From Pseudorasbora parva (Eukaryota > Chordata > Actinopteri > Cypriniformes > Gobionidae): a stretch of DNA of 64,000 bases. Position 1 is the stretch's first letter. Each line of letters starts with the position of its first letter. Both the position numbers and the translations under genes were made by a program. The stretch spans positions 22,381,973-22,445,972 of the forward strand of contig NC_090185.1 in assembly GCF_024679245.1 (NCBI RefSeq), given 5' to 3'. A model generated the notes under the pieces. The model saw nothing but the letters and a program-made list of their open reading frames with translations. It made no database searches and was not told where the DNA came from. Of the stretch, positions 36,085 through 49,300 are shown one piece after another.

Positions 36085-38330
36085 ATATAAGAATGGTGGC
36101 AGGAGCACACAAGTTGACTATATCATGTAGACGCTGTAATCTGATGGAAATTAGCGATGGTAAAGTAGTGGTAGGTAAGAGTGTAGCTAGACAGCATAGG
36201 ATGTTGGTGTGTAAGATGACTGGTGGTGAAGAAGATGAAGAGTGCAAAGGCAACAGTGGTGGAAGTTGGAAAAGGAAGAGTGCTGTGTGGTTTTCAGGGA
36301 GGAGTTGAGACAAGATTTAGGTGGTCAAGAAGGGCTTCCAGATGACTGGACTATTACAGCCAAAGTGATCAGGAAGACAGGTAGAAAGGTGCTATGTGTG
36401 TCATCTGGAAGGAGGAAAGAAGACAAGGAGACTTGGTGGTGAAATGAGGAAGTCCAGAAGAGTATCCAGAGGAAGAGGTTAGCTAGGAAGAAGTGGGACA
36501 GTGAGAGGACGGAGGATTGTAGACAGGAATATAGCGTGATGCGGCGGTTAAGATAGAGGTGGCAAAGGCCAAACAGAAAGCGTATGAGGACGTATGCAAT
36601 GTTAGATAGTCAAGACGGTAAGAGGGATGTGTATCGGTTGGCGAGGCAGAGGGATAGAGATTAGAGTTAGAGTGATTAAAGATAGAGATGAAAATGTTTT
36701 GACAGGTGACAGGAGGGTGAGGGAAAGATGGAAGGAGTACTTTGAGGAACTGATGAATGAGTAAAATGACAGGAAAGAAGAGTTGTTAAGGGCAAACATT
36801 GTTGACCAGGAAGTAGAAAGTATTAGCAAGGGGGAAGTTAGGAAAGCTTTGAAGAGGACGAAGAGAGGAAAGGCAGTTGGTCTTGATGACATACCAGTGG
36901 AGGTATGGAAGTGTCTAGGAGAAATGGCAGTAGAGTTTTTAACTAGGTTGTTCAACAAGGTTTTAGAGAGTGAGAGGATGTCTAAGGAATGGAGGAGAAG
37001 TGTTCTGGTGCTGTGTTTTTAAGAACAAGGGAGATGTGCAGAGTTGTGGAAACTATAGAGGTATTAAGCTGATGAGCCATATAATGAAGTTGTGGGATAG
37101 AGTAGTGGAAGCAAGGCTAAGGGGAGAAGTGGACATTTGTGAGCAGCACTATGGTTTCATGCCAAGAAAGAGCACTACAGATGCATAATTTGCTTTGAGA
37201 ATGTTGATGGAGAAGTACAGAGAAGGTCAGAAAGAGCTTCATTGTGTCTTTGTAGATTTAGAGAAAGCATATGACAGAGTGCCAAGAGAGGAGCTGTGGT
37301 ATTGTATGAGGAGGTCTGGAGTGACAGAGAAGTATGTTAGACTGGTCCAGGATGTGTATGAGAGCAGTAGGACAGTGGTATAGGTGAGACAGAGGACTTC
37401 ACGGTGAAGGTGGGACGGCATCAAGGATCGGCTCTGAGCCTATTCTTGTTTGCGGTGGTGATGGACAGTTTTGACAGATGAGGTCAGACAGGAATCTCCA
37501 TGGACTATGATGTTTGCGGATGATATTGTGATCTGTAGAGAGAGAAGGGAGCAGGTGGAGGAAAGTCTAGAGAGGTGGAGGTTTGCTCTGGAGAGGAGAG
37601 GAATGAAGGTTAGTCACAGCAAGACAGAATACATGTGTGTGAATGAGAGGGAACCAAGTGGAACAGTGAGGTTACCGGGAGAAGAGGTAAAGAAGGTGCA
37701 GGATTTTAAGTACTTAGGGTCAACAGTCCAGAGCAAGTGTGGAAAAGAGGTGAAGAAGCATGTGCAGGCCGGTTGGAATGGCCGGGAAAAGTGTCACATC
37801 TGTTGTGTGATAAAAGAGAACCAGCAAGAATGAAAGGAAAGGTGTACAGGACAGTAGTGAGACCAGCGATGTTGTATGGTTTGGAGACAGTTGCACTGAG
37901 GAAAAGAAAGGAGGAAGAGCTAGAGGTAGCAGAGCTGAAGATGTTGAGGTTCTCTTTGGGAGTGACAAGGATGGATAGGATCAGCAATGAGTACATTAGA
38001 GGGACAGCACATGTGAGATGTTTTGGAGACAAAGTTAGAGAGGGCAGGCTGAGATGGTTTGGACATGTTCAGAGGAGGGAGAGTGAATATAAAGGATGCT
38101 AAAGTTAGAGCTGCCAGGCAGGAGGTCAAGAGGAAGACCAAAGAGAAGGTTTATGGATGTAGGGAAGGAGGACATGAAAGTAGTCTTAATAGTAGTGAGA
38201 GAAGAGGATACAGGAGATAGGACTAGATGGAGGCAGATGATTCGCTGTGGTGACCCCTGAAGGGAACAGCTGAAAGAAGAAGAAGAAGAAGAAGAAGAAG
38301 AAGAAGAAGAAGAAGAAGAAGAAGAAGAAG
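36085..38330 (+). pseudogene. 5'-truncated LINE (RTE-like) reverse transcriptase relic
   Basis: Broken frames encode a LINE polymerase. They begin near the end of the endonuclease region (about 36150), pass KNKGDVQSCGNYRGIKL (37021 onward), [15 protein letters not shown] (37243 onward) and the FADD catalytic box (37513-37524), and end with WFGHVQRRESEY (38050-38090). Stops and frameshifts occur throughout (for example near 36780, 37185, 37380 and 37450). The 3' end runs into (GAA)n, which serves as the tail. RTE-clade assignment is from memory of the motifs; other LINE clades are possible. Confidence 0.82.
38273..38330 (+). repeat. (GAA)n microsatellite / LINE tail
   Basis: About 19 GAA units directly follow the LINE 3' end (tgacccctgaagggaacagc), as expected for a LINE that ends in a simple repeat. 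Confidence 0.9.
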
Positions 38331-39479
38331 GCATCAATATTCAGGATTCATTGATGAATAAAAAGTTTTAAAAAATAACAGCATTTATTTATAATATAAA
38401 TCTTTTGTAACAATATGTACAACTATTTTAAAAAAATAAATTAATGAATACTTTTATTCAGCAAGAGTGTTTTAAATGTGCAAAAGTGATCTGGGAAATG
38501 CTAACTTTAGCCTGCTAGCATTGAAAGGAATAACTTGAACACAGATTAGCCTACATGGTCCTACGCTTTCCACAGACCACAGATGATATATATTTATCAA
38601 AATACATTTAGACTGCTTAACATAGTGATTGCTATCAGGATATGAGGCAACTTTCAACCAGCATAAAAAAAAAATCTTTCTGAGAAGTGATAGTAAATAT
38701 TTCTATTTTAAATACTTGCTGTTGCTTTTTTTAACTTTTTTTTTTTAAAATAAATATTCATCAATTGATTCTAAAAAAAGTATCACAGGTTCCAAAATAT
38801 ATTAAGCAGCACAACTGTTTCCAATATTGATATATACTCAGTATCAAATCAGCATATTAGAATGATTTCTGAAGGATCATGTGACACTGAAGATTAGAGA
38901 AGCTAATGATGATGTTTAATTTTTATATTTGCATCACAGAAATAAATAAACTATATTTCAAAGTATGTTAAAATAAAAATAAAACATTATTTTAAATTGT
39001 AATAATATTTACATGTATATAAATGCACGCTTGATGATTATACGACTTTAAAAAACATTAAAAATAGTAGGCTAACATGTCCGAACTTTTGACCCCCACT
39101 GCATCTATCTGGAGATATTTATATTGATAAGTTAGATGCCTTTGTTTTACTTTGTATAAGTCAAGAAAGTCTCCAAGAAAGGAGCATTCCTTACAATTAA
39201 CGGAAAAAAGCGAACAATGAGCACAGCTTGAAGCTCTTTGATGAGGACGGATTCAAACTCACAGGAAGAACGTTTGTCTGCTGAGGGGGATGTTGACAAC
39301 CTCTCCTTTATAAACTTTAGAAACAATAGTCCTTGTTATAGGCCTGTGTTAATTAGTAATATGTTACATAAAAATGACAATTTTCTAAATTTATTCTGAC
39401 AAAACGCGTTTGGCTATTTACCATGACAGAGCCAGCAATTTTATGAAGACCTAAAATAATTTTGAATTGAAAATTAGCT

Positions 39480-39690
39480 TACAAGCAACACACGAGCACA
39501 CGAGGCGGTGACGTTGAGGACCGGACGTGATGACGCACGCATGAACTCTCGCATATACGTGCGCGTTCTTGCGTGAGCTCGGAACAAGTAGAGGACGACG
39601 GTGCTTCATCGAGGGCTATCGCAAGTATCGTGTCTTCTTTTAGAAACAAACCAAACATTTTCTCTCTAAAGCGTTTAACAACACCTCACC
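39480..39690 (+). promoter_or_regulatory. bsg: Likely BSG promoter and 5' UTR region
   Basis: This stretch just upstream of the BSG start codon is richer in CpG than its surroundings (gaggcggtgacgttgagg, gtgatgacgcacgcatgaac) and includes TGACG motifs that could bind CREB/ATF factors. No TATA box is evident. The assignment is by position and composition only. Confidence 0.35.
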
Positions 39691-42600
39691 ATGAGAAGGA
39701 AGCTGTTGGGTGCGATTTTCACCATGTGTATCGGTTGGTTCCAAGCCGAGGCTTCTACAGGTAAGGCGTCTCGTTTTTCTGTTGATCATGTAACATTAGC
39801 TCGTGAGCTCATTTTTCCCAGGCCGTGTTGTTGACATAAACGCGACCTAGACGACAAGTCAACAGTGTTTATACGTATTTTACCAAACAATAAAGTTAAA
39901 TAAATAGATAATGAACGTTTGCACGGGTTTGAAATGTTAAAAAGACGTTTAAACATCGGCGAACGGAGCACACGCTCCGGGGAATGGCTCTCGCTCAACA
40001 ACAGCTGATGTTTGGAAAACAGTTTTTGTCCTCTTTAGTCGTCACATTCCAAAAATGTTAAACTATATTTAAAAATAAGATTGTATATGCCGTATAAATA
40101 GAAACAATGAATAAATCATAAATATTAGCGACAGTGAAGATTCTCACGGTATTAAAGCTGTTCATTCATGTAACGTTAAAATAACATTAATCCCATTTTT
40201 AGCCGCCTTTAATTAATTTTTAGCCTTCGAAGTTACACATTTTTCAAAAACTGTAGAGGAACATGCTTCTTAGTTGACGTTTAATTATTGCAAGAACCCA
40301 TCCTAACTTTGCTTGTTAAAATATTAATGCCTGTTCTTATCCCTGGCAGGCCAGTTTCTCGAGTGAATGATGTATTAACGGTAACTAAAGCAGCAGGCAG
40401 CCACTGGCGCAGACTAGTTTTGGATGCATGCTGTCAAGTACAGTAAAACATTAGTTGAGAGTAACCTTTAATCATAATGAAAGCTAAGGGAGGCAGAACC
40501 AGTTTCGTCCAATCATTTGATGTGAAGGAGGCCACCAGCCAGCAATTTTCATCTCTTAGTCTATCCTTGTTCGGTAAAAGGCTTAGCTTAAGCTCATTAT
40601 AATGTTCCATCACTGGAAATGGCACAGGAATCCACACAAACTCTACTGAACTTGTAGGCGTGTAACCATTGCTCACATTAAAGTTTAGCTGTTTAAAGGG
40701 ATAGTTCACTGAAAAAATGTAAACTATCCCATAATATAATCACCCTCGAGCCATTTCAGGTGTATGACATTCTTCTTTCAGACAAATAAAATCAGTTATA
40801 TTAAAAATATCCTGGCTAATCCAAGCTTTATAGTGGCAGCCCAAAATTTGAAAAGGGCATCCATCCATTATAAAAGTAATCCACCACACGGCTTCAGGGG
40901 GTTCACAAAGGCCTTCCGAAGTGAATTGATGGGTTTGTGTAAGACAAATTTCCATGCGTTACACTTTATAAAGTAAAATATCTAGCTTCTGGCAGGCTGC
41001 CTATTGTATTCAACTTACGAAAAAAACTGTAAAACGCAGTTCAAAACGCTTCCACTTGCATTGTTGCCATTATAAAGCTTGGATGAGCCAGGACTTTGTA
41101 TTTAAATATATTAAACATCGTCCCCATCCTTGTAGATTAATCAATTGGTTTGCTTGGTGAATGGAAAATGATTTTGTTTTATGGTCTGGCACATCATAAT
41201 TTGTTTAGTCCCCAGCAGCAGCAGCAGCTGATGAATGGCAGGGTCGGTAAACCCGAATCTAATCAGCTTCATGCTCGCAGTTAGAAATGGAGCGCTAAAC
41301 GCTCTTTTCTGCACGCAAGCATTGATACTTCTTTAAAATGACCCCATTTGTGCCAGAGCAACAGGTTTAGTAATGCTGTATTGTCTTATAGTACATGTGC
41401 CATGACAGAACATCAGGCCATAGCTGGATGGTGCCATTCAAAACGACTCAGAATTATTAGATCCCCATCCCCAAGTAGTCATATTCTGCTCTGGTCAATA
41501 AATTGGGTTAAAGCGAAAGGGCAGGTATTTTATGTTTTGTGCTTGGTGTACTATTGCCGTTTTGAACTTTGAAAAATGCCTAGAGATAGTGTTTTTCAGC
41601 ATGGAGGGTGAGGGATAGTCCTGTCCTTCAACTTTTTATTTACTCTTTTCTGTGGGCATATGCAGAAATCTATACTTTCAAAACGAGTCACTGGGATGCC
41701 TGAACCACTAGTTAACTAGTCTTAACGTCAGCATGAAATATCAATTCATGTTAAAGAACTTGTTATTCATGTATATTTCATAAAAAAAATTAGGGATGCA
41801 CCGGAATAAAAATTCTTGGCCAAAACCGAAAAAGAGGAAACCATGGCCAAAAACCGAAATAAATTATGACAATTATTAGTAATTGTAACCATTGCATTTA
41901 TAGCTATGACTGTGCAACTTTACTAAAAATCAAGGCATTGCAATTGCATAAATTGATTTATTATTTGAAACTAATATTAATTACAAATTATGCATACATT
42001 TATTTAGCACAAAGGTACAGAAATGTAATAAAGTATTCAAATGTAAAATAACTGCATATTTAAATGTTTAAATTACAGATTAATCCTTATTAAATTTACA
42101 AAAGCTATTAAATCAAGAGGAGTGAGTGATGTCATTTTGTTTTGCCATTAAACAGACAGCAGTAAAGGTTTCTGTCCCTTTAAGACTCGCATGCATCGAT
42201 CAAAGTTTACAAAGAGAGACCGTTTTGCCTGTTTTTCTTTTATTGCTGTTGTTGTAGTGTATCACAAAGGAGCCAGCACATGTGTCCATGGACATAAACA
42301 TAAAAAACAACAACATTATTTTAAAGTTACAACCTATATTATAGATGTGTCATCAGACGAACCACATACGTCCACACCGCAGACAATTTGCTTTAGACAA
42401 ATGGTAAATGGTAAATGGACTGCATTTATATAGCGCTTTTAACAGACCCTATGGCCATCCAAAGCGCTTTACATTTTTGCCTCACATTCACCCATTCATA
42501 CACCGACAGCGATGTCAGCCATGTAAGGCGCCATCCAGCTCGTCGGGAGCAGCTGGGGTTAGGTGTCTTGCTCAAGGACACTTCGACACTTGGTCAGGTG

Positions 42601-45600
42601 GAACCGGGGATTGAACCACCAACCTTTCGGTTTGTAGACAACCTACATGAACCACTGAGCCACTGCCGCCCCTTGACAAGCATGTGCAGGTCACGGTTTC
42701 TGTTTGCGTCATCACAACATTTCGGCCTTTTGTTTCGGTGATAAGTCTTTCGGTCGGAAAAGGCCCAAAAGCGCATTTTTGGTGGGCAAAAATTCTGTGC
42801 ATCCCTAAAAAAAATTGACCTCGTAATGTTTAAACAAACTGTCATAACTTCATATTCAGCGACAACAACAGAAGAATGGCGGACATCACCAATCATTTAG
42901 TCCGTGTATACCCTGCCCTTCTACAATCGAGTTTAGGTTTTCATTGATTTGAGTGTATTTGTGTGTGCACATCTCAAAATCCAATCAACAATTGATGAAT
43001 AGAACCAAGTCAACACCTAATGGTCTTTTTTTTTTCTTCTTCTACCTTTTTCATCTGAGTGTAACAGATTAACGACACAGTATGATGCTACTTCCATTTC
43101 ATTGCAAATTAGAAAAGTAAACTAAAAAGACAAACCAAGCAGATAATTTTTTCTGTTTTCTAATGACTACCGATTTCTTGTCATGATCGGTGGATACAGA
43201 TTCTGATCATTCAAGCTTTAGCTTTATATAAATTACATGTAAGCTCTCCGTTAACTGTCACTAAATTTTCATTTTTATAATTTGGCCTACATAGAATAAG
43301 TAACAAGCAATAAGATCCTGGTGGATGAGTGGTGATCTTCCGGTGTTGTTTTAGCGCTGTGCTTCTGTTCTATGGCTCATTGTAAATCAAGACTTGTCGA
43401 TCTGAGTGACCGATCCAATCTGAGCACTCTAAAGCTGTAAAACAGTGTCTGACTGTTCGCTACACATCATCCCTACTAGTGATCGACCGATATTGATTTT
43501 TTTTTTTATTACCGATTATTTGCATGTTTGTGCCGATAACCGATATTTACTTATTGTGTTATTTCTGTCTTTTACAATTACAGCAGCAGCACTGAACTGA
43601 GCTTTTTAAACACTGTAATTTTTGCAGTTTCACTCACTTCCATACAGAACAAAAGACATTTATATCAATAAATAGTCAGAATTTTTTTTTTTTTTAAAGT
43701 ACAGTGCAAAGTCTTATTAACATTAATGCTGTTTTTCTTTTTATTTATAAATACAGCCATATTAACAACAGGCAAAATACATTTATAAAGTCTAATATTT
43801 TCAAATGGAGAATATAAATGAGAGTTGAGTCTAGAGTCTATCAACTCCCCATAACTATGAGCATAAATATAAGCATTCATTTTAAACTACAGTTTTAAAA
43901 GGTTTATGTGTTTAAAATACTAAAGAGTGAATATTCTCTGGATTATGCAAACATTGTAAAAGCTGATGTATTCGCTGGTTTGTTTATGTCAATCTCATCT
44001 AGTATGGTATCAAAATGAATGTTTGTGTCAGTCTCTGAATTATGCTGGTGACAGGGTGCTGTTTTCATCTCTGGTTTTAACACTCGTCTAGCCGAGATGG
44101 GCTTAATAATTGATTTTCACGGAGCTGTAATTAATTCGATGTTTATTATAAAACAATGAATTTTTATATAATGTTAAATATCATATAGCAGATGTTAATA
44201 TAATTTAAGGAGTTTTAAACAAGTCGGTCTTGTTTACGTACAGTGACTAGCCTATGCTGGAACGACAACTCCGTGAGAGTACGGCTGAACGCGACTGAGC
44301 ATAAACACAGAGAGAGAGAGAGTTTGGTGCTTTTATTTCTAACATGCTCTCATTCGTGGCGTAATAATTAATTTTCATGGAGCTGTAATTAATTAGATGT
44401 TTATTACATAAATCTTATATAGCAGACGTTAATATAATTTAAGGAGTTTTAAACGAGTTGGTCTTGTTTACATGGTGATCTAGCCTATATGCTAGAGCAA
44501 CAACTCGGTGAGAGAACGGCTGAATGCGACTGAGAATAAACACGAAGAGAGAAATAAGTTTGGCGCTTTTATTTCCAACATGCTCTCATTCATGGCTGTT
44601 TTATTTAATTCATGTGAAGTTGCATCTTTATTGTGACATAATGACGGATTACCTGACTGACTCCGTCAGTGAGTTCGTCTCTCAAAACACTGCGTCATGA
44701 TCACGATGGTAGCGAGGTCATAGGGAACCCCATCCCAGAAGTTCTGTAGCTCTAGCTGAAGTAGCAGGTCATATTACTTCTGAGATATCCCTATCATGTT
44801 GTGTGTGTGTGTGTGTGTGTGTTCGAGGTCTTCACGGGCACCCGAGACCCGTGGACCCGGGATCCGACCCGGGACCCGTACGGGTTCGGGTCTATTTTTT
44901 AAATGGTCAGCCGGGTCGGGTCCTAATCTATTACTTCGGTTCCCGGGTCTGTTAATGTTGTAGCCTATGTAATACGTCAATCGGACTCGGAGAACACCTG
45001 GCCGTGAGAGTCAGCGCGGCTTGTGTGTTTTGTGTAACTTACAAATTGCTAAATTAGGATAAGAAAAGTGTGAGCCGGGAAATGAGGTTTAGAAATACAC
45101 AACAACAAAAACACAAGCGCTCTCTCTCTCTCTCGCGTGCGCGCTCTCTCAGCCGTTTAGAAAGCGGGCAGATTTAATGCATGCGCGCGGTAATAATGTA
45201 CTCAAGAATATATTTCAAATCAGCAACAAGACCTCAGGTGAACTGTCACATAAATGTTTTCTGTGATGCTCAAATTGCGTAAAAAAAGGCTCATATTTCA
45301 GGTTGCTCCAGCTGACGCGCGAGTGCAGTCTCAAGCGCGTGTCATGTTTCTATGGCAACCCGAGCTTCCGCAGACCGCAGTGACTGTAATGACTTTAAAA
45401 ATAATATGAATGAACCGTCTTGTTTAATCTTAAAGTTCTGCTAGTCAGACTTGGCTCAGAAAGATTATGGCAAATAAATAATGGTAACGCAAGCGGCCAT
45501 GGCACTAAACGAGCAATAGTTATTAGTTCAAAAGGGCAAACAGTCAAAGTTATTATGCGAATTAACTCATAAATCCGTCACTGTGAAATAAAATTTACTT

Positions 45601-46329
45601 TTACAGCTGAAATGAGTGAATTAAGCATGCTTGGAACAATTAATGAGGAATATTGTAATACATCACAATCAAGGTACAAGGGAGACAACGGCTAATTATC
45701 GTTAGGTAGGCTGACTGAGACAGTTATTTTTCGCAACTTGTTAACAGCAGTAACGTTATATTGTGTAATATGAGACAATCGGGTCCAGTCGCGTCTGTAT
45801 CTTCCCGGCGGGTTCGGTTCCAGCTATCAAATAATAGACGGGTCCATGTCGGTTCCGGGTAATATATTTTTGGCATTTTTCGGATCTGCACGGGTCCGGG
45901 TCCAGTTTTTGAAATAATAGACGGGTCTGGGTCGGGTCTGTGTTGAACATTGCGGGTCTCTTCGGGTTTGGGTGCGAATTTTTGGACCCGTGAAGACCTC
46001 TAGTGTGTGTTCCTCACTGTACATGGCTCGCGATACTGATATCACGATCCAGCAATTCTGTGATTTAATTAATATATTGCTAGGCAATCCTATAATGTCA
46101 CAATATCTGTCTAGTTATGAAAACCAAATGCCTGTTAAAAGGTTAAGTACAGGTTTTATCTCTTTATTCACGATCTGGGTGATGGTGTTGCAAGTGGCCG
46201 TGACCCATGTTCTTTACCTTAACCAAGCAGTTCTTGCATATTGTTTACTCTTGGTCTTATTATTATTATTATTATTAGGGGCCAAGCCCTGAAAGGGCTG
46301 TAGCCCCTATTGTATCTGTTAGTTTCCTA

Positions 46330-46367
<38 letters not shown>

Positions 46368-49300
46368 CTCCCCTATGGGAGTCAATGGCAGCCCTATGAA
46401 CCGTAAGTAGGAAAATGATGAAATTTGGCACACTTGTAGAGATAGTCATCAATAGTAAATGGACCAAATTTGGAGTCTCTAAGACCAACTCCATAGCGCC
46501 ACCACCAGTCCAAAAATTAAACATTGAAACTGTTATAACTTTTGAACCCTTTGAGGTAGAAAAATGCCACTTAGTACACCTGATTCCTCTCATCATGCTG
46601 ATCAAATTTAATATCTTACATTAAGACTCCGCCCATTACAGTAATGGCCATTTTAAAAAGTACAGTATTCAGTTTTTTTGCTACTCCTCCTTCAAAATTT
46701 GTCTAATTTTGTCCAAACTTGGCAGAGAGAATATTTGGACTGAGCCGCACAGAAATGACTGAACAGAATTTTTTGGACCCTTGGGAAAAAAAAAAAGTTA
46801 TGATGTCTCGAAGTTAACGAGGTTGACCCAAAATTGGTTCTGAGGCTGTATCTCGGCCAAACTTTGACCAATCGAAACGAAAATTGGTATGCTTCATCAG
46901 ATCCATGATCTGAGGATCCGTGCCAAAGTTGGGAACAGCGCCACCTAGGGGTCATGAGATATGAAAAAAGGCTATTTTTGCCCATAACATCCGAACGGTT
47001 TGTCAGAAAATCATAATATTGGTGTCTATGGATTCCTCGTGTCATGCTGAATCTGATATAAGATATGTTAGGATCGGATGAACCACGTGACCGCCATTTT
47101 GAATTTTGTCATAAAATGTGATATCTTTTATAATATTTGACATATCTGCACACAATTTGGTATGCATGACCGTCATCATGTCCCGAATGTACATGAGAAG
47201 TTTCAGAATAGCGCCACCTAGTGTTCCAGAGATATACGATTTTTTGCTAAAACGTTTATAACTTTTGAAAACATTATCTATATTCTATATAATGTATGTC
47301 ATTTTGTTCTCTGGGTTTTGCAGATTTCGACGATGTCTCATTTGTCATTTTCCAACCATGTGACTGTGCGCCATATTGAATCAAGTGAAAAACAGTTTTT
47401 TCGCTACTCCTCCTTCAAATTTTGTCCAATTTTGTTCAAAATTGGCTCACATTAAATATGGAGTGAGCCGCACAGAAATGACTTAACAGATTTTTGATAT
47501 TCGCTACCGTTCCGGAGAAATCCACCTCTGAAGTTGAACTTGCCTGTGTTTGTGTCTTTATGCTAATTAGCTTAGCATTCTAAATGGTTATTTGCAAAAA
47601 TGTTCTTCCGTTCCAGACATTAATTACTTCTAAGAATGATTTCATCCAATTTTTCACAAAAAAATATATAATGTTGTTCATTAAATCCAAAAATCTTCAT
47701 TTTGAGTTAATTTCTAATTTTAACTATGGATCTATGGCATGTCAATGAACACATGTCTTCCCTGTGGCGCAATGAGATGAGTGTCAGACACCGGATTGTG
47801 AGGTTATGGGTTTGAGTCCCATGGGGGACAGCTTTATAAAAATGTGTGTAATGTTGTCATTTAGTGGCAAAAGCTGCAGTTCTGCCTTCGAAATCTCTAG
47901 CCTTTATAAAATTAAACAAACCAAAGTATGAGTGGTCTGCTGTTTAAAGCAACAGGCTAAAGCTTTGAAGATTGATTGGTCAAATTCAATGTGTAGTAAG
48001 TAAAGTTAAGTTATGTTGTTTAAGCATGTGAATTAGGCAATTTAAAAAAGTTTCCTAATAATATCCAAAGTCCAAAAAAAGCCAAGAAGAGCCATAATGG
48101 GCTTGGCCCCACAATTGCTGCTAGCAGCTATATTTATTATTATTTTTTGTCCAATTAATGGTATAAAAGCCCAGACTTTAGACGTGGCTTGGGCATCTAT
48201 TATTTTACTCCTGCTGTCTGCCATCCTATAAAAAACCTCTTTTTTCTTAGGCTCGTTAATGCTTGCGTTTCCCTCATTCATATGTTGAGTGCCACCTTAA
48301 GGAGCCATGGAGTAGCGATGCTGGAAGCAATTAAATTATTTGCCTTATTTTATTAATTAAAATATCAATATGCTGGCGCCACATATCGATTCTTGTACCA
48401 CACGGAGAAGGACAACAATTTATTGTCCTGTCAACTTTTTCCTTGAGCTTAATGTCCCTTGTATATTTTAGCAAAATCTTAAAAGCCTTGTGATTAAACA
48501 GTTATGACATGTCAGGTTTAGTACCTTTCATAGGCAAGTATATCCCACATTTATCAGCATTCAATCATGGGCTTGAGCCAAGAAACTATGATGAATCAAG
48601 TGACTTTAGGTCAGCATTTCTTCAAATAATTCACATGTCCGCTTGTGAGAAGGTGTATGTATTGACTTGTTTACTAGAACAGGTTAAGTTAATTATCTAG
48701 TAGTGGCAGACTTTGTACCAAGTGATACTTTTGTACTTTACTGTTCTCCCTGTTTGGCATTGTTTACAATTTAGGCTTGAAATATTTGGTCGATATGTCT
48801 GTCTTATGTTAACATTCATTCTGAACACTTATACAAATATATGCCTTAATTCCTTTTAGAGCTTATTTATATGAGTAGTTTTGAATTTGGGGCTAGTCTG
48901 ATCCTGATAGTTAATGTTGGAGGTGACATTTCATGATGGTCAAATGAATGAAGTCTGTTCTCCTTTCAAAGGGCACATGTTATTTCAGGCCCAAGGCATG
49001 TGTGGAGTCCCACTGCTCTGAATGTAATGTGGATTGTGGACATCTACTCTTTTTACCCCTCCCTGGCCAACTCCCCAAAACATTCCACCCTCAGCAATAG
49101 ACAAAAAAGAGCAGTAACTCTTATTTCAAAACCAAATACACTGAAAACATGTGCTACACTGCAGGAAGCGACAAGTCTGAGGCTGATCTCAATGTTCTCT
49201 TCATTGATGTGGAGGGTTGTTGTTCAAGCTTCTATGCACGTACTTCCACGTTGTTCAGGGTGTGTATTGTTCCAAGGTGATCAGAAGAATTCTGTTGAAA

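Larger units (their letters stand above)
35768..39190. mobile_element. Foldback DNA repeat split by a LINE insertion
   Basis: The left part (about 35768-36085) and the far right part (about 38760-39190) are imperfect inverted copies: ggcatctaact...ctccagatagatgc against gcatctatctggagat...agttagatgcc, and gtgtcacatgatccttcagaaat against its inverse. The segment 38335-38470 (caggattcattgatgaataaa) continues the left arm family after the LINE. Non-coding. The boundaries are approximate. Confidence 0.7.

Noticed and set aside
37706..38337. Antisense frames with poly-Ser near the (GAA)n repeat
   Set aside because: They are shadows of the LINE and of the GAA tract.
42191..42896. Overlapping frames on both strands around the hAT element
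   Set aside because: They lie inside a non-autonomous element and a dispersed repeat; no known domain.
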